DNA from: an uncultured Fibrobacter sp.
Lineage (GTDB): Bacteria > Fibrobacterota > Fibrobacteria > Fibrobacterales > Fibrobacteraceae
Reading direction: 5' to 3'
DNA: 61,941 nucleotides
Assembly (NCBI GenBank): GCA_946414025.1
Contig: CAMKMX010000013.1
Span: 1 to 61,941, forward strand
A program made the translations under genes and the position numbers. Positions 15,100 to 23,984 of the stretch are shown here, in pieces (positions within the stretch are counted from its first letter, which is position 1; the number at the start of each line of letters is the position of its first letter). The notes under the pieces are model-generated. The model saw nothing but the letters and a program-made list of their open reading frames with translations, did no database searches and had not been told where the DNA came from.

Positions 15100-17457
15100 C
15101 TATTTACCCCTGGAACCCGCAAACGGAGACAGGATAAAATTGAAAAGAATTCCCAAGAACACGGAAAGGCCAAAAGTGGATACCGGCGAAAATCCGCTGA
15201 AAGAAAGGCTCCCGAAAGAGAGGATGGTGGTCAGGGCCGATAGCGCGATGGCAAGTACCGTCAAGGGGCTTCCCCGCCCTTCCTTGAAAAACAGGGAGTA
15301 ATCGATGCCTATACCGAGGGTCAAAATAATCCCTACCGTAGCAAAGAAATTGAAAGGTACACCCAGATAGCCGAACAGCGCCACCGCAAGGCACGAGGCA
15401 CACACGGGAATCCGCATAATGGAAAACGCCCCGGAGAATCCGTAGATAAAAAACAGCACCGCAAACACCAGCACAAAAGCAAGTCCCACTAGGGCAAGGG
15501 CCGTCAGGGAAAGCCGCGTCAGGTTCTCGTTAATCTGGTTTACCTTGTCCATAAAGTAGATGCCCTCACCTGCAAGGCCGGAAAGCTTTGCGGCATCTTG
15601 AACATGGAGAGGCATCACCGCGCTGTAGTAGGAATCCCCTACGCGGCCAATCCAGAGGCTGTTCAGGAGTTTTTCGAAATTGGCGGGCAACCTGCCTTCG
15701 GGCTCAAGAACTTTCAGGCCCCGGGCCATCGAGGAGCGAAAAACCGAATCAGACCGGAGTCCAAGTTCCTTATGCATCTCCGCAACTGTTAACGAATCCA
15801 TGGCCCGGGAAAGGATTTCAAAATTTTCCTGCTGGACAGAACGGGGCGGAATGAACCGGCTTATAGCAAGGTAGTTCTGCAGCACGCCATCGGCACGTTC
15901 CCGCTCCAAGCGCTTACAGAAAGCATATTCCCGTTCCAGCACCTCCTGGACAGAATCGCCCTTCACCAAGAAGTAACTGCCCGAAGAGCCGAAATCCAAA
16001 AGTTTCATGGAAAGTTTTTCCTGGGCAAGGCGCTCAGACGACATGGTATAGAGGGACTTGAGGTCCGTACCCCATTGCACGCGGTAAACACCCACCGCAG
16101 CCCCCGCAACAATTACCGCAGCCACGGCGAGCGACGCCCACCTTTTCATCTTGAGCCCTGCAAGGATTGTTCCGTAGCCATCCAATACTCTAGAAACGGC
16201 CCCAAGGGCAAAAATCGCACGGGCGCGGGTCTTCGCGGCAGGCAGGGCCGCAAACAAAAGGGTAATGGTCAAGAAGGAGCTTGCAAGCCCCGCCATGGAA
16301 AAAACCGCCATCTGCCGGAGCAGCGGGAAGGGAGCGAAGGTCAAGGCCAAGTACGAAAGTTCCGTGGTCATGAATCCCAGGACAAGTCCCTTGAAAATCA
16401 GGCCACGTACACCGCCACCGTCCAGCCGTTCTTCCCGAATCTTCCAGCCCGTAAAGAAATGGATGGCGTAGTCGATGCTCACGCCGATGACGCTGGTCCC
16501 GAACACGAAGGTGAAAATATGGATAGAACCGAAAAGCGTCCAGGAGACCGACAGGGCCGAAACGATGGCGATACCAATGGAAAAAAGCGTTAGCGCCAGG
16601 GGTACGGCAGACCTGTAGGTGGAAAGGATCAGCAACAGGAGAAGCACGATGGACACTCCCGAAATCACGGCCACTTCCAGCTGCGCCCGGGAAGAACTTT
16701 CGTAACTGTGGAACGGCACTCCTGTGGTTGCCACCACCAGGGCGGAATCCAACCCTTTCAGTTCCGAAATCTTCTGTTCAATAATCTGGAGGGCGCTACC
16801 GTCGCCACCGAAGGTGGATGCACCCGGAACAAGGCTTGCAGACCACATGACGTAGGTCCGTAGAGAATCCCGCAGCACAAGACGCTCATCCCGGAGTTCC
16901 ACGTTCTTGCTCATGAAGGAGAGATTTCCCAGAACATCCTCGAAGGCCTGGGCCGAAAGCAAGAAGGGGTCTTCGTCCAGGTTCTCGAGGCTTGCCATGG
17001 AAAAGCCTCCGTAGATTTTTTCCAGGGCGTTCTGCTTCAAGAAGGCTCCCCCACCCTGGCGAACGCGGTCCATAAACGCTTCGCTCTGCAATGCATAGCG
17101 GTATTCCCTCGCGAAGGCGCGAGCCTCGTCCATAGAGCTGTCCGACACCAGGTAGCTTACCTTTTCCAGCTGGCCATTCCCGCGCAGCGCCCTGTCGAAT
17201 TCGTCTGCCGCCGCCTTCGCCTTTTCAAAATCCGTATGGCCCACAAGCACCGTCATCTGGCCCATGGTCCTGCGGGAAAGCTCGGCGTCGGCATCACCCA
17301 GACCCGCCGACACCTGCGAAGGCGGCAAAACGGAGAAAAGGTTTGAATCGATTTTCCAGGGGCTAGCGTTCAAGCCCAGCGCGATGATGGCGACATGCAA
17401 GATTCCCCAGAGGAGAATCCCCCACTTGTTCATCCGTTTTTTTTCGGGCTTATCCAT
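15100..17457 (-). CDS. MMPL/RND-superfamily lipid exporter
   Basis: 785 aa inner-membrane protein. One N-terminal TM helix is followed by a large periplasmic domain, then a block of five or six TM helices, a second periplasmic domain and a second TM block. The proton-relay motifs G-V-S-I-D-Y and G-I-G-I-D-Y stand in equivalent positions of the two halves. Relatives in aryl-polyene/flexirubin clusters are thought to export the acyl product, and mycobacterial MmpL proteins move complex lipids. The gene starts 18 nt after the LolA-like gene, which fits joint envelope transport. Confidence 0.85.
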   Translation of the reverse strand: MDKPEKKRMNKWGILLWGILHVAIIALGLNASPWKIDSNLFSVLPPSQVSAGLGDADAELSRRTMGQMTVLVGHTDFEKAKAAADEFDRALRGNGQLEKVSYLVSDSSMDEARAFAREYRYALQSEAFMDRVRQGGGAFLKQNALEKIYGGFSMASLENLDEDPFLLSAQAFEDVLGNLSFMSKNVELRDERLVLRDSLRTYVMWSASLVPGASTFGGDGSALQIIEQKISELKGLDSALVVATTGVPFHSYESSSRAQLEVAVISGVSIVLLLLLILSTYRSAVPLALTLFSIGIAIVSALSVSWTLFGSIHIFTFVFGTSVIGVSIDYAIHFFTGWKIREERLDGGGVRGLIFKGLVLGFMTTELSYLALTFAPFPLLRQMAVFSMAGLASSFLTITLLFAALPAAKTRARAIFALGAVSRVLDGYGTILAGLKMKRWASLAVAAVIVAGAAVGVYRVQWGTDLKSLYTMSSERLAQEKLSMKLLDFGSSGSYFLVKGDSVQEVLEREYAFCKRLERERADGVLQNYLAISRFIPPRSVQQENFEILSRAMDSLTVAEMHKELGLRSDSVFRSSMARGLKVLEPEGRLPANFEKLLNSLWIGRVGDSYYSAVMPLHVQDAAKLSGLAGEGIYFMDKVNQINENLTRLSLTALALVGLAFVLVFAVLFFIYGFSGAFSIMRIPVCASCLAVALFGYLGVPFNFFATVGIILTLGIGIDYSLFFKEGRGSPLTVLAIALSALTTILSFGSLSFSGFSPVSTFGLSVFLGILFNFILSPFAGSRGK

Positions 17458-17475
17458 GAAACTCCGCAGGCTCCA

Positions 17476-18114
17476 TCAGCGCAACAGGGCGGATTCTTCG
17501 GGAGTGAGGGAGATGCCCCCTTCCACCTTGGAAAATTCGTAGAGGATGGGATTCCCGTCGCCGTCGGAGAGGGTCACCTTCTCCAGCCACTTGTGGCCCG
17601 AGAGCACCACCGACGAAATCTGCTTCTTGACGACGCTTTCCTTGGGAACAAGACCGATGGTCCAAAGCCCGTCCTTCCCCATCTCGAAGAAAATCTGGAA
17701 TCGTTCTTCCAGCATTTTGCGGTTGCCCGAAAAAATCCCCTGAATGGTCTGGGAAACCTGGCCAAAGACCGCATTGTCCTTCATGTTCATCTGGGAAACC
17801 GCCCCAGAGGCATTTTTCTGGAGCATCTTGTCGCGGGTGATGGCGGTAAGGTTCGGGAAGGGCTTTTCCATGTTCCACAAGATGCCCAGAGTGTCCGCGA
17901 TGACGAAACTCCCCGTAGAGACAAAGTCCCGGTTGATTTTCTTGACGGTCCGCACCTGCCTGAAACTCCCCCGCAGGTATTTCTGCTGCTGCATGGCCGA
18001 AAGAACCTGGGCAAGTTCCTTGGAACGCTCAGCCGTCAGGGGACTTTCAAAGACATCGGCAAACGCCATAGACGACAGCGTCAAGCAGAGGAACATTGCC
18101 AAAAACAGTTTCAT
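17476..18114 (-). CDS. LolA-like outer-membrane lipid/lipoprotein carrier
   Basis: 212 aa periplasmic protein with a signal peptide ending near M-A-F-A (residue 19). The Q-Q-Q-K-Y-L-R-G-S-F-R-Q-V-R segment and W-N-M-E-K-P-F-P-N resemble the first strands of the LolA/LolB half-barrel. Such proteins accompany MMPL exporters in aryl-polyene-type clusters, where they probably carry the lipid across the periplasm. ATG 18114 lies 6 nt behind a TATATTTG octamer, so it heads this operon with almost no leader. A TTG at 18123 is a less likely start. Confidence 0.8.
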   Translation of the reverse strand: MKLFLAMFLCLTLSSMAFADVFESPLTAERSKELAQVLSAMQQQKYLRGSFRQVRTVKKINRDFVSTGSFVIADTLGILWNMEKPFPNLTAITRDKMLQKNASGAVSQMNMKDNAVFGQVSQTIQGIFSGNRKMLEERFQIFFEMGKDGLWTIGLVPKESVVKKQISSVVLSGHKWLEKVTLSDGDGNPILYEFSKVEGGISLTPEESALLR

Positions 18115-18120
18115 ATGGCT

Positions 18121-18128
18121 CAAATATA
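18121..18128 (-). promoter_or_regulatory. TATATTTG promoter-like element of the LolA-MMPL-FabG-KS operon
   Basis: Minus-strand TATATTTG ends 6 nt before ATG 18114; no Shine-Dalgarno fits between. Confidence 0.55.
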
Positions 18129-18185
18129 GCTTGTTTACCCATTTTTTTTTATCTTTCCGAATAGAAACGCTACATCGTGAGAGAC

Positions 18186-19022
18186 ATGACTTTTTTCCAA
18201 CGAATAGCCTACGCCTGGCGAACCTACGTAAAGCTACAGACCTTCTTCTTTTTCGGGTTGGGTAGCCTTGTCCAAGCTTCCGTGGTGTTCCCTACCCTGT
18301 TTCTTTTTTCAGGTTTTTCGAGAAAACGATTCAGCCGCATGGCACGCTACGCCATCCACATCGGGCTCAAGATTCTCATCTGGCAGCTGGTGACCCTCAG
18401 AGGCTCCAAATTCAAGGTAGAACACCGGGAACGCCTTAAAAACCTCCATTCCAAAATCATCATCGCCAACCACCCTTCCCTACTGGACGTGGTCCTGCTT
18501 TTTTCCATCATCCCCAACGCAGACTGCATCGTGAAAGGGGCTCTCGGCAAGAACCGCTTTGTCTCCGGAATCGTGAACACCATCTACATCCTGAATTCGG
18601 AATCCTTTGACCAGCAGATGGCCGAAGTCAAGCGCACAACGGACCAGGGCAACAACCTCATCATCTTCCCCGAGGGCACCCGCTCCGAACCGGGCAAGCC
18701 CTGGTTTTTCAAGAAGGGGGCGGCAAGGTTCGCCATCGGCTGCAAGCGGGACATCGTGCCCATCTACTTTGGCGGAAACGAGATTATCGGGCTTCGCAAG
18801 CACGACAAGCTGGTCAGTTACCACCCCAGAGAACAGTACCATTTCTACCTGGACGTGCTGGAGCCCATTTCTGTAGAGCCCTACCTGGAAGGCCATCAGG
18901 GCGCACAGGTGGCATCCCTCACCAAGGAGATGCAGCGCCGCCTGGAAGAACGCAGGGAATTGGACCCGGAATACCCCCAGAGGCTCCTGGACCAGCAGGC
19001 AGAACTAAAGGACAAGGCATGA
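18186..19022 (+). CDS. PlsC-type 1-acylglycerol-phosphate acyltransferase family protein
   Basis: 278 aa; transfers acyl chains to a lysolipid or related acceptor at the inner membrane. An N-terminal hydrophobic stretch precedes the H-x4-D box N-H-P-S-L-L-D and F-P-E-G-T-R-S. The C-terminus is charged and probably cytosolic. An in-frame GTG at 18177 is an alternative start; a TATCTTTC element lies at 18150-18157. It is divergent from the LolA-MMPL operon, and acyltransferases are common members of aryl-polyene clusters, so a joint function is plausible. The stop overlaps the ruvA start (ATGA). Confidence 0.82.
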   Translation: MTFFQRIAYAWRTYVKLQTFFFFGLGSLVQASVVFPTLFLFSGFSRKRFSRMARYAIHIGLKILIWQLVTLRGSKFKVEHRERLKNLHSKIIIANHPSLLDVVLLFSIIPNADCIVKGALGKNRFVSGIVNTIYILNSESFDQQMAEVKRTTDQGNNLIIFPEGTRSEPGKPWFFKKGAARFAIGCKRDIVPIYFGGNEIIGLRKHDKLVSYHPREQYHFYLDVLEPISVEPYLEGHQGAQVASLTKEMQRRLEERRELDPEYPQRLLDQQAELKDKA

Positions 19023-19627
19023 TTGAGCAGATTCGTGGAAAGTTGATTCAGAAAAGTCCCACCTTCGCGGTGGTGGACGTGGCGGGCATCGGCTACGGGG
19101 TGAACATCTCCGCACGCACGGGCGGAATGCTGCCCGAAGAGAACGCCGAGGTGCTGCTGTACACGAACCTGGTGGTCCGTGAAGATTCCATGACCCTGTT
19201 CGGTTTTGCGGACCAGGCCGAAAAGGATTTGTTCCTGATGCTCCTGGACGTAAACGGCGTGGGCCCCAAGATGGCCCAGCGGATTCTGAGCGGAGTCGCC
19301 CCAGCCGACCTCTTGAACATGATTGCCAGCGACAACAAGAGCGCCCTGGGTAAAATCAAGGGCCTTGGCAAGAAGACTACCGAACAGATGGTGCTCACCC
19401 TCAAGGACCGTGCCGCCACCATGCTTCAGGCTCTCGGGAACGTGGAAGGTTCGGGCGTCACGGGCATGGGCGTGCTTACCGGCGCCAAGATGGAAGCGGT
19501 GCTGGCACTCCATACCCTGGGAGTCAAGGACCCTGCGGCAGAAAAGGCCGTGGCCAAGGCCTACGAGAACCTGGGCGACAGCGCCGATGCCGCCACCCTC
19601 ATCCCCGAAGCCCTGAAATATCTCTAA
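19019..19627 (+). CDS. ruvA: Holliday junction branch migration protein RuvA
   Basis: 202 aa. It binds four-way junctions as a tetramer and loads RuvB. The N-terminal OB domain is present (M-I-E-Q-I-R-G-K-L), followed by tandem helix-hairpin-helix motifs (L-L-D-V-N-G-V-G-P-K and I-K-G-L-G-K-K-T), then a short domain III (P-A-A-E-K-A-V-A-K-A-Y). Length fits the family. It overlaps the acyltransferase by 4 bp, an unusual partner. No ruvB or ruvC is nearby in the window. Confidence 0.94.
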   Translation: MIEQIRGKLIQKSPTFAVVDVAGIGYGVNISARTGGMLPEENAEVLLYTNLVVREDSMTLFGFADQAEKDLFLMLLDVNGVGPKMAQRILSGVAPADLLNMIASDNKSALGKIKGLGKKTTEQMVLTLKDRAATMLQALGNVEGSGVTGMGVLTGAKMEAVLALHTLGVKDPAAEKAVAKAYENLGDSADAATLIPEALKYL

Positions 19628-19628
19628 T

Positions 19629-19662
19629 CATTGTCATTGCGAGCAACGCGAAGCAATCTCTA
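19629..19662. repeat. Dispersed GTCATTGCGAG-type repeat
   Basis: GTCATTGCGAGCAACGCG plus AAGCAATCT: a short palindrome of a type that I know to be common between genes of many bacteria. It fills the ruvA-mqnE gap. Confidence 0.55.
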
Positions 19663-19674
19663 ACCTGAATTAAT

Positions 19675-20715
19675 ATGTCCCGCATTACAGAAGCCGAAGC
19701 CCTGGACCTTTTCAACAACGCCCCCCTGGCGGAACTCTGCGCCCGTGCAAACGCCGAAAAGGAACTCCGTCACGGAAAATCCGTCTATTGGGTCAACAAC
19801 AGACAAATTAACTACACCAACGTCTGTGTTCTGCACTGCAAGTTCTGCGCCTTCTCCAAAATCAAGAAGGACAGCCCCACCGCCTACGACTGGGACTACA
19901 ACACTATCAGGGCAAAGGCAGCCGAGGCCATCAGCCAAGGAGCGCGGGAACTCCACATCGTAGGCGGTCTCCATCCGGACCATCCCTTCGATTACTACAT
20001 CGACATGCTTGCAAAACTCCGCAAGGAATTCCCGAAGGTGAACCTGAAGGCCTTTACCGCCGTAGAAATCTGCCACTTCTCGAAAATCTCGGGACAGAGT
20101 CCCGAGCAGATCATGGCGACGCTGAAAAAGGCAGGCCTCGACGCTCTCCCCGGAGGCGGCGCCGAAATCCTGGTGCAAAGCGTCCGGGACCAAATCTGCC
20201 CGGGTAAAGAAACTGGCGAGGAATGGCTTTCGGTACACAGGGCGGCACACAAGCTGGGAATTCCCACCAACGCCACCATGCTCTTTGGTCACGTCGAAAA
20301 GCCCGAAGACCGTATCGCCCACATGAAGATGCTCCGTGACCTGCAGGACGAAGCCCCCGGATTCTTCGCCTTCATCCCCCTGGTTTACCACCCGGAACAC
20401 AACGCCCTCCACAAAATTGTCCCGAACATCACCGGCGAAGAAGACATCTTGCGTACGGTGGCCGTAGCGCGCCTGTTCCTGGACAACATCCCCCATATCA
20501 AGGCTTACTGGATACAGATGGGAATCGACACCGCCATGAAGGCACTCCACGCAGGGGCTTCCGACCTGGACGGCACCATCATGGAAGAAAAAATCACCCA
20601 CGCCGCCGGGGCGAAAGTCCCCGTAGGAATGAGTCCTTCCCGCATGCGGGAACTGATTTTGAACGAAGGCCTCACCCCCGTCGAACGGGACGCCATGTAC
20701 GAAACCTTCGGGTAG
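19675..20715 (+). CDS. mqnE: Aminofutalosine synthase MqnE (radical SAM)
   Basis: 346 aa. Joins 3-[(1-carboxyvinyl)oxy]benzoate and adenosine units in the futalosine route to menaquinone. The radical-SAM motif is C51-x3-C55-x2-C58 (N-V-C-V-L-H-C-K-F-C). Later motifs A-F-T-A-V-E-I, L-P-G-G-G-A-E-I-L and especially D-L-D-G-T-I-M-E-E-K-I-T-H-A-A-G-A fit MqnE better than the paralogue MqnC. Other mqn genes are not in the window. An anaerobe with fumarate respiration would need menaquinone, which agrees with a Fibrobacter host. Confidence 0.9.
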   Translation: MSRITEAEALDLFNNAPLAELCARANAEKELRHGKSVYWVNNRQINYTNVCVLHCKFCAFSKIKKDSPTAYDWDYNTIRAKAAEAISQGARELHIVGGLHPDHPFDYYIDMLAKLRKEFPKVNLKAFTAVEICHFSKISGQSPEQIMATLKKAGLDALPGGGAEILVQSVRDQICPGKETGEEWLSVHRAAHKLGIPTNATMLFGHVEKPEDRIAHMKMLRDLQDEAPGFFAFIPLVYHPEHNALHKIVPNITGEEDILRTVAVARLFLDNIPHIKAYWIQMGIDTAMKALHAGASDLDGTIMEEKITHAAGAKVPVGMSPSRMRELILNEGLTPVERDAMYETFG

Positions 20716-20728
20716 GGTATTTTGTCAT

Positions 20729-20879
20729 AAAAAATAGATGTGATGAACAATTCATCACATCTAGGAATAAGAAATTAAGCAGGTTTTTACGGAACCTGGA
20801 AAACCGTCTTTAGGCACTCTTTTACGGGGAGTTTGAGAACCGTCATTACACGGATTTTTTACGGAACCCGTGAAACCGT
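20729..20879 (-). ncRNA. Predicted small RNA with three similar hairpins
   Basis: Transcript of about 150 nt read leftward from about 20879, framed by a strong promoter and a perfect terminator, with no convincing reading frame. Three units of about 36 nt each start (G)ACGGTT and fold into a hairpin whose loop contains CCGTAAAA. Stems are CACGGGTT/AATCCGTG (20849-20872), ACTC/GAGT (20816-20833) and CAGGTT/AACCTG (20780-20798). It does not look like tRNA, SRP, RNase P or tmRNA. A protein- or RNA-binding sponge is one possible role. Right of its promoter (to 21060) I see nothing further. Confidence 0.7.
20736..20762 (-). terminator. Rho-independent terminator of the small RNA
   Basis: AGATGTGATGAA-TTG-TTCATCACATCT on the minus strand is a perfect 12-bp stem with a 3-nt loop, followed by ATTTTTT. 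It may also serve mqnE from the other side. Confidence 0.85.
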
Positions 20880-20885
20880 TCACTT

Positions 20886-20916
20886 CAAATATACACAAAC
20901 ATCTCGCCACAGTCAA
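20886..20916 (-). promoter_or_regulatory. Promoter of the small RNA
   Basis: Minus strand TTGACT (20911-20916), exactly 17 nt, TATATT followed by TG (20886-20893). It is the closest match in the window to a housekeeping sigma promoter. Confidence 0.75.
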
Positions 20917-21070
20917 CACCTTTCGCAATTCTCTTTCGCCCGATATGGTGCAAAAAGCGTGCCAATAACGAAAACGGCGATTTCAAACAAATTTCGCCAT
21001 TGATGCAAAAGGGAGGAACTGATTAATCACTTTTTAAGCAGTGATTAATGACTAAAAGCACTTGAAATAC

Positions 21071-21224
21071 AAAGGGGGAAGCCTCCCCCTCGCTTCTGCT
21101 GCAAGTCATCCTCGCGACCATTCTCGTCATCCTCGCGAAGGCGAGGATCCACTATCATCTTGGCGAGGATCTTCATGCATCATCCGCTACCCCCTCTGCG
21201 GGGATACCCCGCAACGCCCCCTAA
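21071..21224 (-). repeat. G-rich composite intergenic element, copy 1 (inverted)
   Basis: Read on the minus strand it starts TTAGGGGGCGTTGCGGGG, holds a core with GATGAC-ended REP palindromes (21117-21175), and ends with a GGGGGAGGCTTCCCCC hairpin preceded by GCAGCAG. The ends match copies at 24804-24914 and 60979-61184. The gap 21225-21328 shows nothing more. Confidence 0.55.
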
Positions 21225-21328
21225 ATAATCCGAGTCTCAAGGGCACAGTCGCCTGCAAAAAAGACCGTCGGTCGCGCCTTCACTTTGTTCGTCTATAGCC
21301 AACACAAATTTTTACACAGATTTTATAA

Positions 21329-22498
21329 TCAAACCATTATTTCACGAACATACGAAATGAATTTTTCTAAAGACCAAATTTTACATCTTGATTCTTCAGG
21401 ATAGGTCTTTATATACGGTTTAGGGACAATCAACCTAACTTTTTCGGCTTGCATTTCATCTAACTGAGCTACAGAAACACCTTGTTGCAAAGTACATAGA
21501 TATTTATAATCATCTTTCAATCGATCCGCCTCATTGAGGACCTGGCGCCAGCGATCTTTACATGTGGTTTTCGCCGCTAACGAAATCAATTTCTTTGTAG
21601 GATATGTCATATCATGATACGCCTTTTTTGAAGGAAAAATGAAATCAGGCCTTTTATTTCCTTCGGTCACTACCTGTTCCTCAAAAGGCAAATGGTTTCC
21701 ATCGAATATTGCTGCAAGATGATGTTCAAGACTTTTTCCTGCACGGCTTTTTCTTCGATTCAAGACTTGGTTTGCCATGTCAACGAATTCATCAACCGAT
21801 GGAAAACCTTGTGAAACAATATTTCCATAGCGAGAATACTCTACTGCCTTGAAAATATTGTATTCCATATCAGTCCAGTCTAAAATTTTTTTGTCTGGGT
21901 TTGTCAAAATCAATGCTTGAGGAGAAATTGTTTTATCACAAATATACCTTGCGGCAGCAGACATTCTTTTTGAATCGGGAAAATCAATTCCCTTGTCATC
22001 TATATCTTGGATAAACGCCTTTATCAAATCGTTGTCGCTTGTTGGCTTACAACCATCTATCAAGCAATTTGTTTCATGCGGAGAGAGGCCGAATGCGTCC
22101 AAGAATTGATTTATTTCGTCATCTGTATTTAAAATAAAGGCTTGATAATTTTCTTCGTTACATTGGGTGAATACAAATAGAGCTCCTGTATATTCAGTTT
22201 TAAAAAACGGTGTATGCGTGATTCTGTACTCGTTTCTTGTATTCCGCCCATAATAGATGAAGCGCACTTCATCAGAGATGTATTCTTCTTCATAATGCCA
22301 ATAAACAGAAACAAATCTATCCTTATTGTCTCCTTTTATTCCTGGAGAATCAAATAGAATAGAAAAACTGTTTTGCGGAATATAGATTCCCGCTTGATGG
22401 CTTTGTTTAGGGTCTGTATCATTTGCCGACAAGAACTTACAAAATGTTCTTTGTCCCAAAGTAACTACTTTAATAGCGTCAGAGGCGTTATTTTGCAT
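21329..22498 (-). CDS. EcoRII-family type II restriction endonuclease
   Basis: 389 aa. The C-terminal part (from about 240) matches the EcoRII catalytic domain: R-P-D-F-I-F-P, then [16 protein letters not shown] and L-Q-Q-G-V-S. These carry the PD-(D/E)xK nuclease residues. The N-terminal half would be the effector-DNA-binding domain of a type IIE enzyme. Expected site CCWGG, inferred from the partner methyltransferase. Its start lies inside the methyltransferase gene (11-bp overlap), so the methylase is translated first. Base composition is clearly more AT-rich than the flanking genes, which fits recent transfer. Confidence 0.83.
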   Translation of the reverse strand: MQNNASDAIKVVTLGQRTFCKFLSANDTDPKQSHQAGIYIPQNSFSILFDSPGIKGDNKDRFVSVYWHYEEEYISDEVRFIYYGRNTRNEYRITHTPFFKTEYTGALFVFTQCNEENYQAFILNTDDEINQFLDAFGLSPHETNCLIDGCKPTSDNDLIKAFIQDIDDKGIDFPDSKRMSAAARYICDKTISPQALILTNPDKKILDWTDMEYNIFKAVEYSRYGNIVSQGFPSVDEFVDMANQVLNRRKSRAGKSLEHHLAAIFDGNHLPFEEQVVTEGNKRPDFIFPSKKAYHDMTYPTKKLISLAAKTTCKDRWRQVLNEADRLKDDYKYLCTLQQGVSVAQLDEMQAEKVRLIVPKPYIKTYPEESRCKIWSLEKFISYVREIMV

Positions 22499-23471
22499 TT
22501 GATTTCAATCTCTCCGCAATCAGTTTCGCGACACTAGCCATCAAAGGAACAACAACGGAGTTTCCAAACTGTTTATACGCCTGTCCATCGGAAACGGTTA
22601 TTTTGAAAGTATCCGGAAAGCCCTGCAATCTTGCGCATTCGCGCGGTGTCAATCTTCTTGGATTTTTATTTCGTTGTGCAATGAGAATTTCCGAACCATC
22701 TTTATAGTATCTTGCACTTAAGGTACGTGATACACCATTTAACGGAGCTATTCCATAACCGAAACCATTTCCGGCAGCTTTGTGTTTTGCTGCATACGCT
22801 TGTAAATAACTCCACAATTTGTCAGAAAGAGTGTATTTCGAATCAGGTTTCTTTTCAAGAATGTCTTTTATAGTTGGTTTCGGCTCTACTGGGGTTATAT
22901 CAAATTTAAAATCTATTGGAGTATTAAACCTTTGTCTGTCAAAACCGACAATGAGAATACGTTCACGATGTTGTGGAACGAAGTTCTGGCCGTCTAAGAC
23001 TTTATAAAAAATCTCGTAATCTAGTTCATCTAATGATTCTTGGATTATTTTGAACGTATTGCCTTTATCGTGGCTGCAAAGATTTTTGACATTTTCAAGC
23101 ATAAACGCTTTCGGACGTTTCGCCTTAATAATACGGCAAACATCAAAGAACAAAGTTCCTTGAGTTTTATCCTCGAAGCCTGTTGCCCTTCCTAAACTAT
23201 TTTTCTTAGAAACGCCAGCAATAGAAAATGGTTGACACGGAAAGCCTGCTACCAATACGTCATGATCGGGAATTGTCTGCGCGTCAACCTTAGTAATATC
23301 TCCGTCGGGCATGTCACCAAAATTGTCAAAGTATGTTTTTTGACTAAACTTATTCCATTCATTTGTGTAAACGCACTTTCCACCTGCGGATTCAAATGCT
23401 ATACGCATTCCACCAATTCCCGCAAACAAATCAATAAAAGTGAACTTGCCGCTCTTGGAACTCTTTGTCAT
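22488..23471 (-). CDS. DNA cytosine-5 methyltransferase, Dcm type
   Basis: 327 aa. Motif I is D-L-F-A-G-I-G-G, the catalytic P-C-Q is in [14 protein letters not shown] is in L-E-N-V-K-N, and Q-x-R-x-R is in Q-H-R-E-R-I. The target-recognition part [16 protein letters not shown] is very close to what I recall of E. coli Dcm, so modification of CCWGG is expected. No N-terminal helix-turn-helix extension is present, unlike M.EcoRII, so self-regulation by that route is not expected. A perfect 16-bp palindrome lies 20 bp upstream (23491-23506). Confidence 0.9.
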   Translation of the reverse strand: MTKSSKSGKFTFIDLFAGIGGMRIAFESAGGKCVYTNEWNKFSQKTYFDNFGDMPDGDITKVDAQTIPDHDVLVAGFPCQPFSIAGVSKKNSLGRATGFEDKTQGTLFFDVCRIIKAKRPKAFMLENVKNLCSHDKGNTFKIIQESLDELDYEIFYKVLDGQNFVPQHRERILIVGFDRQRFNTPIDFKFDITPVEPKPTIKDILEKKPDSKYTLSDKLWSYLQAYAAKHKAAGNGFGYGIAPLNGVSRTLSARYYKDGSEILIAQRNKNPRRLTPRECARLQGFPDTFKITVSDGQAYKQFGNSVVVPLMASVAKLIAERLKSNAK

Positions 23472-23490
23472 CTTTTCGCTCCATTTTGAA

Positions 23491-23506
23491 AGTGAACGAG
23501 TTCACT
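23491..23506. promoter_or_regulatory. Perfect 16-bp palindrome upstream of the methyltransferase
   Basis: AGTGAAC-GA-GTTCACT, 7-bp arms, 19 bp before the methyltransferase start codon. It has the size of a dimeric repressor or controller operator; no controller gene is seen nearby. Confidence 0.5.
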
Positions 23507-23700
23507 CTCGCGGGAGCGGTTCTGGCCGATTCGCTTGGCCGGGGTGCAGGCAAAAAGAAAGGGCGGGGAGCCGACTCACTCCTCGCCTAAAAGCGCGACA
23601 TTTTCAAAAGAATACAATACACCCGCAAAAACCTGAGCGGATACAGTACGCCCAGGGTACACTACGCCCATGCAATCCACGGGCGACGGCGAGTCATTGT

Positions 23701-23746
23701 CTTATTCTCGTTGTTGAAATTGTCGAAGTTCCAGATAGAGGACAAG
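23701..23746. repeat. 46-nt structured direct repeat, copy 1
   Basis: CTTATTCTC ... GAGGACAAG with inner part GTTGTTGAAATTGTCGAAG. It differs from copy 2 at three of 46 positions. The flanking stretch 23507-24210 holds no convincing gene. Confidence 0.7.
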
Positions 23747-23984
23747 AGCAAAACTCAGCGAGTCCACCCCTGTTCTGCACCTGTCCAGTCTTTCCTGAAA
23801 ATAAAAAAGGCGTGGAGTTGAATGCGTTTACCTATCTGAGGCCTTCGACTGCCCACAACGAATAAACACAAACAACTCACGCCCCCAAAGGCCGCTTGCA
23901 TACAGGCAAACTGCTATTTAAACAATAGACCATGTAGCAAAACGATGCGACTGGCACGGGCCGGCCGCAGACGTGAGCGTTCGT

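Noticed and set aside
20729..20893. Type III toxin-antitoxin RNA
   Set aside because: Repeat length fits, but downstream of the terminator the strand runs antisense to mqnE and no ToxN-like gene is present.
23440..23865. 141-residue open frame after the methyltransferase
   Set aside because: It runs through the palindrome and the 46-nt repeat, lacks a ribosome-binding site and has no domain-like composition.
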